NCBI GenBank assembly: GCA_020718225.1
Contig: DYSO01000008.1
Span: forward strand, 1 to 42,006
Direction of reading: 5' to 3'
Origin: Draconibacterium orientale
Lineage (GTDB): Bacteria; Bacteroidota; Bacteroidia; Bacteroidales; FEN-979
DNA length: 42,006 nucleotides
Shown: positions 8,816-18,935 of the stretch, piece by piece
Position numbering within the stretch: the first letter of the stretch is position 1
Layout: the number at the start of each line of letters is the position of its first letter
Notes under the pieces: model-generated
Told to the model about the DNA's origin: nothing
Databases searched by the model: none
Seen by the model: only the letters and a program-made list of their open reading frames with translations
Made by a program: the position numbers and the translations under genes

Positions 8816-9726
8816 ACGACCTGTCGGTAAATATCGCCGGAATGACCTTTAAAAACCCTGTCACAACGGCGTCGGGCACTTTTGGTTACGGGGAAGAATT
8901 TCTGGATTTTCTCGATCCCGGGCAACTTGGCGGAATCTTTGTGAAAGCAGTTACGGGGAAAAACCGCGAAGGGAACAACTATCCCAGGATGGCTGAAACA
9001 ACAGGCGGGATGTTGAATTCTGTCGGATTGCAAAACAAAGGGGTTGATATTTTCTGTCGTGATATCTACCCAAAGATCAAGACTTTCGATACCCATATTA
9101 TCGTGAACGTCTCCGGGTCAACAGTGGAAGAATATGTTGAAGTTTCGGAGCGTATCAATGAACTTGAAAAAATTCCGGCCATCGAGTTAAACATCTCCTG
9201 TCCCAACGTTAAACTGGGAGGAATGGCCTTCGGGACAATGCCGGATATGGCAAAGGAGGTCACCATCGCTGTCCGGAAGGTCTATAAAAAAATCCTCATG
9301 GTCAAACTTTCACCCAACGTAACCCATATTACCGAAATTGCCAAAGCAGTGGTTGACGGGGGTGCGGATGTTATAACCCTGATCAATACCTTGCTGGGAA
9401 TGGCCATCGATGCCGAACGCCGCCGTCCGGTGCTCTCAACCATAACCGGCGGTTTATCCGGCCCGGCGATAAAACCTGTTGCCCTGCGGATGGTTTGGCA
9501 GGTTCACAAAGCCGTACCTGTACCTGTCATCGGGCTGGGAGGGATCATGAATGCCACCGATGCCATTGAATTTATTCTTGCCGGCGCTTCAGCGGTACAA
9601 ATCGGGACTGCAAATTTCATTGACCCCCGCGTTGGTTTGAAAATCATTGACGGTCTCGGACAATATCTGGAACGCCACCAAATATCAACCATAAAAGAAC
9701 TCATCGGAGCGCTTAAAACTGAATAA
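8806..9726 (+). CDS. pyrD: Dihydroorotate dehydrogenase B, catalytic subunit
   Basis: NISCPNVK catalytic Cys motif, [25 protein letters not shown]; the ATG at 8812 overlaps the pyrK stop as ATGA (translational coupling), so 8812 is a likely true start. Confidence 0.95.
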   Translation: MAMNDLSVNIAGMTFKNPVTTASGTFGYGEEFLDFLDPGQLGGIFVKAVTGKNREGNNYPRMAETTGGMLNSVGLQNKGVDIFCRDIYPKIKTFDTHIIVNVSGSTVEEYVEVSERINELEKIPAIELNISCPNVKLGGMAFGTMPDMAKEVTIAVRKVYKKILMVKLSPNVTHITEIAKAVVDGGADVITLINTLLGMAIDAERRRPVLSTITGGLSGPAIKPVALRMVWQVHKAVPVPVIGLGGIMNATDAIEFILAGASAVQIGTANFIDPRVGLKIIDGLGQYLERHQISTIKELIGALKTE

Positions 9727-9739
9727 ACCCAAATATACC

Positions 9740-12295
9740 ATGAAGAACAAAATATTTCGCATCGTTACTTATGCCTTCCCTGCGGTTCTGGCTTTAACTT
9801 TAGCCGGTTATTTTATTATTACCATATTCCCGGCGCCCAAAACCTCCCCATCCACTCCCTGGGTTAAACCCGATCTGGAACCCAACGACTGGATGGCCAT
9901 GCAGCGGGCCTATCCGTACGGGCAAATCAATCCTTCATCTTATCTGAACGCGGTTCAACAAACCGACGCCCTGATGAAACAAGGGAGCAGCCGTCCAAAT
10001 TCATGGACTTATGCCGGGCCCGACAATATCGGTGGCAGAATAACCGATATTGAAATTCCTTCTGACAACCCTTCGGTCATCTACCTTGGGGCTTCCACCG
10101 GGGGTGTTTTAAAATCGACAAACGCCGGAGCCACTTGGGTCAATCTTTTTGATGATGTCCCGGTCATCTCTGTCGGTGATATTGCCATTGACCCCAACAA
10201 CAGCCAGGTGATCTGGTGTGGTACCGGTGAAGCAAACTCCTCCAGTTTCAGCTTTCTGGGAAACGGTATCTACAAATCGACCGATGGCGGTGAAAACTGG
10301 CAACACACCGGGTTGACCCATTCTGCTTATATCGGAAGGATTGTCGTCGATTATTCCAATTCAGACCGTATTTTTGCCGCAGCCTGCGGAAACCTGTTCA
10401 CCACCAATGATGAACGGGGTATATACCGAAGCGTGAATGGTGGGCAGAGTTGGGAGCAGGTACTTTTTTTAACCGATTCTACTTCGGGCATCGACCTGGT
10501 GCAACACCCCGTCAATCCACAGATATTATATGCAGCCATGTGGGAAAGGGCACGTGGTTTATCCTATCGCCGATCATTCGGCGCTTCCTCTGGCATCTGG
10601 AAAAGCATCGATGGCGGGGATACCTGGAGTGAGCTTACATCCGGACTTCCTACAGGCAACACCAAAGGAAGGATTGGGCTGGACATTGCCGCTTCGAATC
10701 CCGAGATCCTGTACGCTTTTTATGACCTGCCCGATGGTGAAGTAGGCGTCTATAAAACCTTAAACGGAGGACAATCCTGGTCCCGGACAAACGATGGCGC
10801 CCTGGCGGGAATGAACAGTAATTTCGGATGGTATTTCGGCCAGATCAGGGTCGATCCTTCAAACTCAAACCGGGTTTTTGTCATGGGTGTCGATATGTTT
10901 AGGAGCGAAAACAGTGGCACAAGCTGGAGTAATGTTTCGGGTTGGGATATGCATGTGGACCATCATGCCATGCAGATAAACCCCCTGAATGGCTCTATCA
11001 TTACCGGGAATGACGGAGGGTTGTACACCAGCGCAAACCATGGGTCAAGCTGGACCAAAATCAACAACCTGCCTCTGACACAGTTCTATGCCATTGATAT
11101 TGATTATCTCCATCCACAAAGAATATATGGAGGTACTCAGGACAACAATACGATCCGGACATTGACAGGCGGTACCAGTGACTGGGAGGCAATCCTGGGA
11201 GGTGACGACATGTACACGTTGGTTGATTATACCAATTCCAATACAATTTATGCTGAATATCAATGGGGAAACCTTTACCGTTCGACCAACGGAGGTTCAA
11301 ATATGACCTATATAGCCGATGCGATGTCGGGCGATCGCGTCAACTGGTCAGCGCCTCTTGCCATGCATCCCCAAAATTCGTCGATTCTCTATTTCGGGAC
11401 CTACCGAATTTGGAAATCAACCAATAAAGGAACATCGTGGCAGGCTGTCAGCCCCGATTTAACCGGAGGGGTCAACGACTATTTCTATACCATCACCACC
11501 ATCGCGGTTTCCCCGGTTGATCCGGCCATTGTTGTGGCTGGTACCGGCGATGGGAAGGTACACGTTTCTGTCAACAACGGACTGACATGGCAGAATATTT
11601 CCAACGGACTGCCCAACCGTTGGATCACAAGGGTGGTACCCAGTCCGTTTAACTCCCAAACCATTTATGCAACAATCTCCGGATTTCGTTGGGATGAGCC
11701 GCTTCCACATGTTTTTAAATCGGTGGACCTGGGACAGAATTGGACGGAAATCACAGGGAACCTTCCGGAATTCCCGGTCAACGATCTTGTCATTGACCCT
11801 GATTTTCCGGGAAGGATCATCGTGGCTACCGATGCTGGTTTATTCGGCACCATCGACGATGGACAAAACTGGGCATGGATATGGCATGGATTGCCCGCCG
11901 TCCCCGTTTGTGCACTCAAAGTACATCTGCCGACAAGGACAATCGTTGCAGGGACTTACGGATTATCCTGTTTTAAAGCCAGCCTTGATGAAATCCTGAC
12001 AGGGATTGTACCCTCCGGAAACCGGGAGAAAATTGCCATTTCCGTTTCCCCGAATCCTGTGTTGAATGAAGCTTCCGTCCTGTTTTATTTACCACAAAAG
12101 GAACAAATCAGGATTAAACTCTTCAATATTAAAGGAGCGTTGATTAAAACAATCAATTGCGGGGCCTTATTACAAGGCCGGCATCAAATTCCGATAAATA
12201 ATAATTCCTTTGATGATAATTCTTCCAGTGGCATCTACCTCCTTGTAATAGAAGGAGATAATTTCATTGGTTCAACAAAAGTCGTCAGGATATAA
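9740..12295 (+). CDS. Large secreted BNR/Asp-box (VPS10/sortilin-like) beta-propeller protein with T9SS C-terminal sorting domain
   Basis: About ten Asp-box motifs (STDGGENW, SVNGGQSW, SIDGGDTW, TLNGGQSW, SENSGTSW, STNKGTSW, SVDLGQNW, TIDDGQNW...); C-terminus 'SPNPVLNEASVLFYLPQ...IKLFNIKGALIKTI...GIYLLVIEGDNFIGSTKVVRI'. Confidence 0.88.
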   Translation: MKNKIFRIVTYAFPAVLALTLAGYFIITIFPAPKTSPSTPWVKPDLEPNDWMAMQRAYPYGQINPSSYLNAVQQTDALMKQGSSRPNSWTYAGPDNIGGRITDIEIPSDNPSVIYLGASTGGVLKSTNAGATWVNLFDDVPVISVGDIAIDPNNSQVIWCGTGEANSSSFSFLGNGIYKSTDGGENWQHTGLTHSAYIGRIVVDYSNSDRIFAAACGNLFTTNDERGIYRSVNGGQSWEQVLFLTDSTSGIDLVQHPVNPQILYAAMWERARGLSYRRSFGASSGIWKSIDGGDTWSELTSGLPTGNTKGRIGLDIAASNPEILYAFYDLPDGEVGVYKTLNGGQSWSRTNDGALAGMNSNFGWYFGQIRVDPSNSNRVFVMGVDMFRSENSGTSWSNVSGWDMHVDHHAMQINPLNGSIITGNDGGLYTSANHGSSWTKINNLPLTQFYAIDIDYLHPQRIYGGTQDNNTIRTLTGGTSDWEAILGGDDMYTLVDYTNSNTIYAEYQWGNLYRSTNGGSNMTYIADAMSGDRVNWSAPLAMHPQNSSILYFGTYRIWKSTNKGTSWQAVSPDLTGGVNDYFYTITTIAVSPVDPAIVVAGTGDGKVHVSVNNGLTWQNISNGLPNRWITRVVPSPFNSQTIYATISGFRWDEPLPHVFKSVDLGQNWTEITGNLPEFPVNDLVIDPDFPGRIIVATDAGLFGTIDDGQNWAWIWHGLPAVPVCALKVHLPTRTIVAGTYGLSCFKASLDEILTGIVPSGNREKIAISVSPNPVLNEASVLFYLPQKEQIRIKLFNIKGALIKTINCGALLQGRHQIPINNNSFDDNSSSGIYLLVIEGDNFIGSTKVVRI

Positions 12296-12340
12296 TTTTC
12301 GTACCGTTCTTATTACAATCCAATCCTTAAAACAAATCCA

Positions 12341-12826
12341 ATGAAAAAACACGCTGTTCTTCTTCTTGTAATTATGATATTTGCAACCATCTCCTGTCGG
12401 AAAACAACCCCTGATCCACCTGAACCAAAGCCATTTACAACATTTATATTAAATGGTTTCGAGCAACATTTCCCCTATGCTTCAAGCTTTTCCAAGGATT
12501 TCTGTACCTCTTCCACCTATTGCTGCAGGTTTTTTAATGTGGACGAAGCGACCAGCAAGCAGCTTAAAATCGGGATCCCCGGAGATCCGGTTGTCGGACA
12601 TATTTATCATACCGGGGAATATCGTTTTTCGTGCTTTTATATTGACGCAAATTTAAAACGGTATGACCTGGCAACCGCTCCATTTATCGTTGTTTTTTCA
12701 TTATGGGAAGGACAAGGGGGATGGGCAAAAGGGAGCTTTTCGGGATGGATGAAATCTGCTGAAGGCGATTCGATTTATTTTAATAATGGTTTCTTTCAGA
12801 ATAAAATCTGGACGCTGGTACCCTAA
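12341..12826 (+). CDS. Small predicted lipoprotein, unknown function
   Basis: MKKHAVLLLVIMIFATISCRKTTPDPPEPKP: signal peptide with lipobox Cys. Confidence 0.7.
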   Translation: MKKHAVLLLVIMIFATISCRKTTPDPPEPKPFTTFILNGFEQHFPYASSFSKDFCTSSTYCCRFFNVDEATSKQLKIGIPGDPVVGHIYHTGEYRFSCFYIDANLKRYDLATAPFIVVFSLWEGQGGWAKGSFSGWMKSAEGDSIYFNNGFFQNKIWTLVP

Positions 12827-12878
12827 GCATGGATTGAATGGCCTTGCTTAAGAAAAGCCATATCAGTTCCGGCCGGTT

Positions 12879-13955
12879 TTATAAAATAATAACCTCCGGT
12901 TCTAAAATGATACCAAAACGGGAAGAGACGGATTGGATGATCTGATCCATGATGTCAATGATTTGCAACCCGTTTGCAGTTCCATAGTTGACCAGTACCA
13001 AGGGCTGACCGGGATAAACCCCTGCATCCCCGTTCCGGTAACCTTTCCAGCCACATTGTTCAATCAGCCAGGCAGCAGGGATTTTTACCTTTGCTTTTTC
13101 TTTTATTGCCGTTTCCGGATACTCCTTGTGCGCATGTTCCGGATGCCAGGGCATGGCAGGAAATTGTTCCAAAAGAAACGACAGTTGTTCTTCCGAAAGG
13201 ATTGGGTTCTTAAAAAAACTACCGGCATTCCCTATGGAGTCGGGATCGGGGAGTTTTCTTCGACGGACTGCACACACGGCATCCCGAACATCAGAAATCC
13301 CAGGTCGAAGGATCCCCTGCTCTTTAAGTTCTTCCCGGATCGGGCCATAATCAAGTTTAAGAAAACTTGTATCTGATGGACTGAAAGCGGAAGTTTTACG
13401 AAGCCTGAATGTTACCTCAAGTATGATTATCCCGTCTTTCAGCGATTTTTTAAAAATGGTGTCCCGGTATCCAAAATCACATTGGGCATTGGTAAACCGG
13501 CGCTGGATCCCCGTCGCGATGTCAACAAAGTGGACCGATTCAATCCGTTCACCAACTTCCACGCCATATGCCCCGATATTCTGAATGGGCGCTGCCCCGA
13601 CTGTCCCCGGAATCAGGGAGAGGTTTTCCAAACCGGCATATCCCCTTTCAACGCAGAACTGAACCAATCCATCCCAGCGTTCACCCGCCTGGGCAGTTAC
13701 CTCAACAAACTCCCGGTCGATATCACGGACCTCAATTCCGGTCGAACAAATCCTGACCACGAGTCCATCAAAATCCTTTGTGAATAAGATGTTACTTCCT
13801 CCTCCAAGGATAAGAAGCGGCATCCGTATCATACTCCGGTAATGAAGAAGGGCCAGTATTTCGTCCCGGGTTGTTGGTCCGACAAAATATCTGGCCATAA
13901 CGTTCATCCCAAAGGTATGAAAGGGTTTGAGGGGAATTTTCTGTTCGAGATGCAT
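12879..13955 (-). CDS. murB: UDP-N-acetylmuramate dehydrogenase
   Basis: LGGGSNILFTKDFDGLVVRI, SLIPGTVGAAPIQNIGAYGVEV, RRRKLPDPDSIGNAGSFFKNP, AAWLIEQCGWKG. Confidence 0.95.
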   Translation of the reverse strand: MHLEQKIPLKPFHTFGMNVMARYFVGPTTRDEILALLHYRSMIRMPLLILGGGSNILFTKDFDGLVVRICSTGIEVRDIDREFVEVTAQAGERWDGLVQFCVERGYAGLENLSLIPGTVGAAPIQNIGAYGVEVGERIESVHFVDIATGIQRRFTNAQCDFGYRDTIFKKSLKDGIIILEVTFRLRKTSAFSPSDTSFLKLDYGPIREELKEQGILRPGISDVRDAVCAVRRRKLPDPDSIGNAGSFFKNPILSEEQLSFLLEQFPAMPWHPEHAHKEYPETAIKEKAKVKIPAAWLIEQCGWKGYRNGDAGVYPGQPLVLVNYGTANGLQIIDIMDQIIQSVSSRFGIILEPEVIIL

Positions 13956-14012
13956 CGTGAAAAGTAAACATCAAAAATAATCCATTTGATCATAACAATG
14001 GAGGAAAAGGAC

Positions 14013-14020
14013 TATTTTTG
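14013..14020 (+). promoter_or_regulatory. -7 box-like element TATTTTTG immediately upstream of the glycosyltransferase gene
   Basis: TAnnTTTG match ending 6 nt before the annotated ATG at 14027; a TTTG lies at 13985-13988 with a longer than usual spacer. Confidence 0.4.
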
Positions 14021-14026
14021 TAGATA

Positions 14027-15253
14027 ATGAATATTAGAACTGAAATGGAAACCGGGAGGATGAACCCTGAAAAACATGCCATCGTTTCGGTAACCAACGA
14101 CCTGACCACAGACCAGCGTGTGGACAGGACGTGCCAGACTTTGGTTAAAGCTGGTTATAAAGTACTCCTGACCGGAAGGATCCGCCCAGACAGCAAAACA
14201 CTGACTCCCAGAAACTACCAGGTTCGACGGTTGCGACTTCTGTTTGAAAAAGGCCCGCTATTCTATGCAGAATTTAATATCCGGCTCTTCTTCTTCCTCA
14301 TCTCCCATCCATCCGATTTACTTGTTTCAAATGACACCGACACCCTTCCTGCCAATTTTCTTGCTCATAAACTACTACTTCTTTCATATTCCCTGAACAA
14401 ACTCCTTTTTAACCAAAAAAAATCGGTCCAACCTCTCCTGTTGCACGACTGTCATGAATATTTCAGTGGGGTCCCCGAACTTACCGGAAGAAAGACTGTG
14501 ATCGCTATCTGGAAATGGATGGAAGACCGTATTTTCCCTAAACTTCAACATGTTATTGCAGTAAATCATTCTGTGGCAGAACTTTATATTCGGGAATACG
14601 GAATTAAAATACAGATTATCCGCAATGTCCCTTTCCGGAAAAATGGAACCGACATCAATTCCAAACATGGCCTTGATATCCGGGATGGGCAGAAAATAAT
14701 TATTTATCAGGGAGCGGTTAATATTGACCGGGGGCTGGAAGAGGCAATTCTTGCCATGCAATATCTGAAGACCGATGCACTCCTGATTATTGCAGGCGCC
14801 GGGGATATTTTTTCCCGGCTGCAAAATTTCATTTCAGAGCTTGGGTTGAAAGATAAGGTCCTGCTTACCGGGCAGATCCCGTTCCGGGAGTTGCATGCAT
14901 TAACGATTAAAGCTGATCTGGGCCTTTCCATAGAAAAGGATGTCTGTATCAATTATCGCTACTCCCTTCCAAATAAATTTTTAGATTACATCCAGGCCCG
15001 GGTACCGGTTTTAGTCTCCCCTTTCCCTGAAATGAAGGCCATCGTTGACCATTACCATCTCGGAACTTACATTGAAAGCCACGATCCGGAGAGGCTGGCT
15101 GCCCAAATCGACAGGATCCTGAATGACCAGGAAGGGTTAGATGTTTATAAAAAAAACCTGGAATTGGCAGCAACCGTTCTTTGTTGGGAAAACGAAGAGG
15201 GGACCCTCTTGCAATTAATCGATGAAATTGAAAAAAATCAGACTGAACCTTGA
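14027..15253 (+). CDS. Glycosyltransferase, GT4-like (group 1)
   Basis: SVTNDLTTDQRVDRTCQTLVKAGYKVLLTGR; IIYQGAVNIDRGLEEAI...LIIAGAGD; SLPNKFLDYIQARVPVLVS; alternative starts at 14045 and 14060. Confidence 0.85.
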   Translation: MNIRTEMETGRMNPEKHAIVSVTNDLTTDQRVDRTCQTLVKAGYKVLLTGRIRPDSKTLTPRNYQVRRLRLLFEKGPLFYAEFNIRLFFFLISHPSDLLVSNDTDTLPANFLAHKLLLLSYSLNKLLFNQKKSVQPLLLHDCHEYFSGVPELTGRKTVIAIWKWMEDRIFPKLQHVIAVNHSVAELYIREYGIKIQIIRNVPFRKNGTDINSKHGLDIRDGQKIIIYQGAVNIDRGLEEAILAMQYLKTDALLIIAGAGDIFSRLQNFISELGLKDKVLLTGQIPFRELHALTIKADLGLSIEKDVCINYRYSLPNKFLDYIQARVPVLVSPFPEMKAIVDHYHLGTYIESHDPERLAAQIDRILNDQEGLDVYKKNLELAATVLCWENEEGTLLQLIDEIEKNQTEP

Positions 15254-16389
15254 AACCCAACCTGCATATCATTTCCTTCGATATCCCGTTCCCTGCAAAT
15301 TACGGAGGGGTAATCGATGTTTTTTACAAGATCAGGGCGTTGCATGATGCAGGGATCGGGATTCATCTTCATTGTTTTGAATACCGGCGTTTACCTGCAA
15401 CTGAGCTGGAACCATATTGTACAGACATACATTATTATCCACGGGCAACCGGGATATTGCCCAACCTATCCGTTAAACCCTATATCGTTACCAGTAGGAT
15501 GAATGCGGATTTAATAGGGAACCTGCTTCGTGACCATGACCCCATCTTATTTGAAGGCCTTCATACCTGTGGGATTATGACCGATAAACGGCTCCGGGGG
15601 CGCTTTTTAATATATAGGGAGAGCAACATTGAACATCATTATTATTTTCATTTGATGAAGGCGGAGAAAAACATCGGGAAAAAATTCTTTTTTTTCATCG
15701 AGGGTATCCGTTTGCATGCTTTCCAGAAAGCGCTTCGCCATGCCTCCCTGATGCTCACCGTATCGCAGGAAGACACATTTTACTTACAATCGAAATTTCC
15801 CGGAAAAAAGATTGAATACCTTCCCAGTTTTCACCGTGACAACGAAGTACATATCCTCCCCGGTAAGGGAACCTATGCCCTTTACCAGGGAAAACTTTCG
15901 GTACCTGAAAACAATACAGCAGCCGAATTTCTCATCAGAAATGTATGGAAAAACGAGTTCCCCGAGCTGGTCATTGCCGGACTTGACCCACCCGGATGGC
16001 TTATTAAATCAATACAGGCAAAACCCAATATCCGCCTTGTTCCCAACCCTTCTGATGATGCGATGACCCGTCTGATCCGGAATGCCCATGTCAATATCAT
16101 GGTCACTTTTCAATCAACAGGATTGAAACTGAAACTTCTGAATGCTTTGTTTAATGGCCGTTTTTGTCTGGTTAACCCCACCATGGTCGTCGGAACATCT
16201 TTGGCTGACTTATGCACCCTGGCAACAACACCCGGAGATTTTCAGGAAAAACTCACCGGGTTGTTTAATGAAGAATTCGGTGATGAAAAGATTCAACAAC
16301 GTCAATCCATTTTAAATCTGTATCATTCCAACCAAAAGAATTGTAAAGTGTTGCTGAATGTATTAACTTTGTCAGAATGTTCAGCTTGA
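15250..16389 (+). CDS. Glycosyltransferase-like protein
   Basis: Overlaps the upstream stop by 4 nt (TTG start); N-terminal 'DIPFPANYGGVIDVFYKIRALHDAGIGIHLHCF' and C-terminal 'STGLKLKLLNALFNGRFCLVNP' typical of GT-B enzymes. Confidence 0.75.
   Translation: MKPNLHIISFDIPFPANYGGVIDVFYKIRALHDAGIGIHLHCFEYRRLPATELEPYCTDIHYYPRATGILPNLSVKPYIVTSRMNADLIGNLLRDHDPILFEGLHTCGIMTDKRLRGRFLIYRESNIEHHYYFHLMKAEKNIGKKFFFFIEGIRLHAFQKALRHASLMLTVSQEDTFYLQSKFPGKKIEYLPSFHRDNEVHILPGKGTYALYQGKLSVPENNTAAEFLIRNVWKNEFPELVIAGLDPPGWLIKSIQAKPNIRLVPNPSDDAMTRLIRNAHVNIMVTFQSTGLKLKLLNALFNGRFCLVNPTMVVGTSLADLCTLATTPGDFQEKLTGLFNEEFGDEKIQQRQSILNLYHSNQKNCKVLLNVLTLSECSA
16340..16371 (+). promoter_or_regulatory. Putative promoter (ATTG-20 nt-TAACTTTG) for the universal stress protein gene, inside the 3' end of the glycosyltransferase gene
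   Basis: TAACTTTG at 16364-16371 with near-consensus -33 ATTG at 16340-16343. Confidence 0.4.
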
Positions 16390-16413
16390 TTAAAATTTTA
16401 AAATCCTGATTTT

Positions 16414-17289
16414 ATGAAAAAGATTCTGATCCCCGTTGATTTTTCCGGACATACCGATATAACCTGTAAGTATGCACTTGAATTGGCCAGGGTTTATGGC
16501 GCTGAGATTAAACTTTTTCATACCTATTTCGATCAGATTATCATTGCCGATACCAGTTTCCCCGACACCCTTGACATGAGTACCATTTACAATGAGGAGC
16601 TCATGAAAGAGATCCATCATCAGTCAATCAGGAATATGGAAGAACTTTTTTCGAAAGTGGAGGCTCAAATCCAAAAAGAACAAATCGGGAATGTTACAGT
16701 GACAACAACAGTCACCGGCGGTGAAATTGAAAATGAGCTCAGGGAAATCTGCCGTGAATTTCATCCCGACCTTATGGTGATGGGAACCACAGGCAGAGGA
16801 AATAACATCAATGTTTGGGGAAAAGTTTCGACCTATATCATCGACCATGCTAAATTTCCTGTACTAACCGTCCCGGAAATGAAGGTGTATCGCGGCTTTA
16901 ACAACATCATGTTCACCTCCGACCTCTCCGCGTCAAATGCAGCTTCCATCGAAGAGATACTGCGACTGTTCAGCCCCTTTACTTTTAAACTTAAAGTAGT
17001 CCATTTTGTAACAAAAGAAAAAAACCCCGATGTATTTGACCGGATGAAAGCCCTACAGATGAAATTTGGAAAAGAAGAAAAAAACAACATCATCTCTTTC
17101 GAAGTGATGGAATGTATGGATGACAATCAAAAGACTGTAGACATGTATGTTGAGAAAAATAAAATTGACATGATCGCCTTTCAGCCCCACAAACACAGTC
17201 TGTGGTATATGTTTTTTACGAAAAAATTAACAAAGAAAAACTTGTTTGCCACCAACATACCGCTATTGGCAGTACCTTCCGGAGATTGA
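16414..17289 (+). CDS. Universal stress protein (two tandem Usp domains)
   Basis: MKKILIPVDFSGHTDITCKYALELARVYGAEIKLFHTYF; PDLMVMGTTGRG; second half NNIMFTSDLSASNAASIEEI. Confidence 0.9.
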   Translation: MKKILIPVDFSGHTDITCKYALELARVYGAEIKLFHTYFDQIIIADTSFPDTLDMSTIYNEELMKEIHHQSIRNMEELFSKVEAQIQKEQIGNVTVTTTVTGGEIENELREICREFHPDLMVMGTTGRGNNINVWGKVSTYIIDHAKFPVLTVPEMKVYRGFNNIMFTSDLSASNAASIEEILRLFSPFTFKLKVVHFVTKEKNPDVFDRMKALQMKFGKEEKNNIISFEVMECMDDNQKTVDMYVEKNKIDMIAFQPHKHSLWYMFFTKKLTKKNLFATNIPLLAVPSGD

Positions 17290-17292
17290 TCA

Positions 17293-18849
17293 TCACCGGG
17301 CCTTTATCCGTTTGTAGTTTTCATATTTAAATATCTCCCATCCCCGGTTCAAGGGGCCATTCCCGTCGGATTGTTCAAAGTCAAAGACGGTCCCAAGGAT
17401 GGTCATACCGGATTCCCTGATACAATCAGGAAAATTGGTCCCATAGGTTTTTAATGCCGTAAGAAAATAGACTGCCAGGTCGAATCCTTCAAAAGCCAAC
17501 TGTGGAGGGTCGGTTTTATATATCTGCTGATATCGCTGCACAAATTTTTTGACATCCGGATTGGTGTAATCGATAAAAAAGGAAGTAGCCATATGCGTGT
17601 TTAAACCAACAAGATACTCTGTTTCCAACCCTTTCAGGCTTTCCCATAAAGGAAGCCCGATTAATGAAATGTTGTAATCACCCAGAAACTGATATAAACG
17701 GCGGGTGATATCAAAGGCATTGGCGGTGTTGTCAGAAAAAGCGATCAGCCAGTTTTCATGCTCCTTCGACAGCCGTGCCATAAGGGCCTCCTGCCCTTCA
17801 ACAACCTGTACATCCAGGTTTTTTTCATAGCAGGCGGTTTTTAATTGCTCCAAAGCAGCAACGTCGCTGAATTTTGAGTTTCTGACAATCAATACCCGAC
17901 CATTTGTACGCTCCGCTGCCAAATAGGAGGCAACCTGGGGATATAAAGCCTTTATGGATGGTTTGACCTTAATCACCATCGGGTTCCCAAAAGTAATCTC
18001 ATCCCTTTCTGATATGGGATTAACCAAACCAATGTTGTTCTTTTTTGAAAAATTTGCAACCAATTCAAAATTCTTAATATAAAGTAAACCAACTATTAAA
18101 TCCATTTCTAACATTTCAGGCTTTGCCAGCAGCAACATTGTTTCAACCGTATCCCTGCCAACATCATAAACCCTGAGCCTGAAATGCATCCCTGATCTTT
18201 CAAGTGAATCCAGGGCAATGCGGAACCCCTCATAAAATGGTAAAAATTGAAAAGAGAGATGCGTTTCCAGTATATCCCGATCGGGATTCTCAGCATCGAT
18301 CCCATCCACTTTATCGAGGCACAGAGGGAGCATCAATGCAACGTTGTAAACGGTTTTCTTTGATGTTGCATCTGTCCAGCAGGGTATAACAGGCCGGATA
18401 ATTGTATCGGGCTGGAAGGTTATTGGCTCCGGTTTTGGCTCCGGTTTTACCTCAGGATTTAGCTCAGGTTTCAGTTCAGGTTTCGGTTCAGGTTTTGGCT
18501 CGGGTTTTGGCTCGGGTTTTGGCTCGGGTTTTGGCTCAGGTTTTACTTCAGGCTTTTGTTCAGGTTTTTTATCAGATACCGGAATTTTAATTTTTTGATC
18601 CGCTTTAATACCCTCCTTCACGCTGGGGTTTTCGAGGATAATGAGATTGACTTCAACGCCATAGGCCTTGGAGATCATATAAAGGGTCTGTCCGCGTTTG
18701 ACGGTATGGATATAATAATCCTTTCCATCCAATGTCTGAATAACGGATGAGCGCACCTGTTTCAATTTCTCCGGGGTTGTTTGCGAAAAACAGGAAACAG
18801 AGAAGCTAAGAAAAATTAAAAAACTACCAAATAAGAGCCATTTCCTCAT
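17293..18849 (-). CDS. Exported LysM-domain protein with a type 1 periplasmic-binding-protein-like domain
   Basis: Signal peptide; LysM '[43 protein letters not shown]'; (KPEP)n linker; '[12 protein letters not shown]...[29 protein letters not shown]' PBP1-like fold (LpoA-like architecture). Confidence 0.8.
   Translation of the reverse strand: MRKWLLFGSFLIFLSFSVSCFSQTTPEKLKQVRSSVIQTLDGKDYYIHTVKRGQTLYMISKAYGVEVNLIILENPSVKEGIKADQKIKIPVSDKKPEQKPEVKPEPKPEPKPEPKPEPKPEPKPELKPELNPEVKPEPKPEPITFQPDTIIRPVIPCWTDATSKKTVYNVALMLPLCLDKVDGIDAENPDRDILETHLSFQFLPFYEGFRIALDSLERSGMHFRLRVYDVGRDTVETMLLLAKPEMLEMDLIVGLLYIKNFELVANFSKKNNIGLVNPISERDEITFGNPMVIKVKPSIKALYPQVASYLAAERTNGRVLIVRNSKFSDVAALEQLKTACYEKNLDVQVVEGQEALMARLSKEHENWLIAFSDNTANAFDITRRLYQFLGDYNISLIGLPLWESLKGLETEYLVGLNTHMATSFFIDYTNPDVKKFVQRYQQIYKTDPPQLAFEGFDLAVYFLTALKTYGTNFPDCIRESGMTILGTVFDFEQSDGNGPLNRGWEIFKYENYKRIKAR
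18425..18562 (-). repeat. 12-bp coding repeat encoding the (KPEP)n linker
   Basis: Consecutive GGTTTTGGCTCG units at 18491-18502, 18503-18514 and 18515-18526, with a one-mismatch unit at 18527-18538; degenerate units flank them. Confidence 0.9.
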
Positions 18850-18935
18850 TGCAAACCCATTTTATCATGTTAGAAAAATCATTTCCATTTTGCCAGGTGT
18901 TAATGGTTGTCTTCCTCTTGCTGTTTTATATCCCG

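Noticed and set aside
8611-9096. 161-aa antisense ORF across the pyrK/pyrD junction
   Set aside because: Shadow of two well-recognised enzymes.
12827-12878. Hairpin terminator between the small lipoprotein gene and murB
   Set aside because: Only a weak ATGGC...GCCAT 5-bp stem with a long loop and no proper T-tract.
18402-18590. Plus-strand ORF with [24 protein letters not shown] repeats
   Set aside because: Artefact of the 12-bp KPEP-coding repeat read on the opposite strand.
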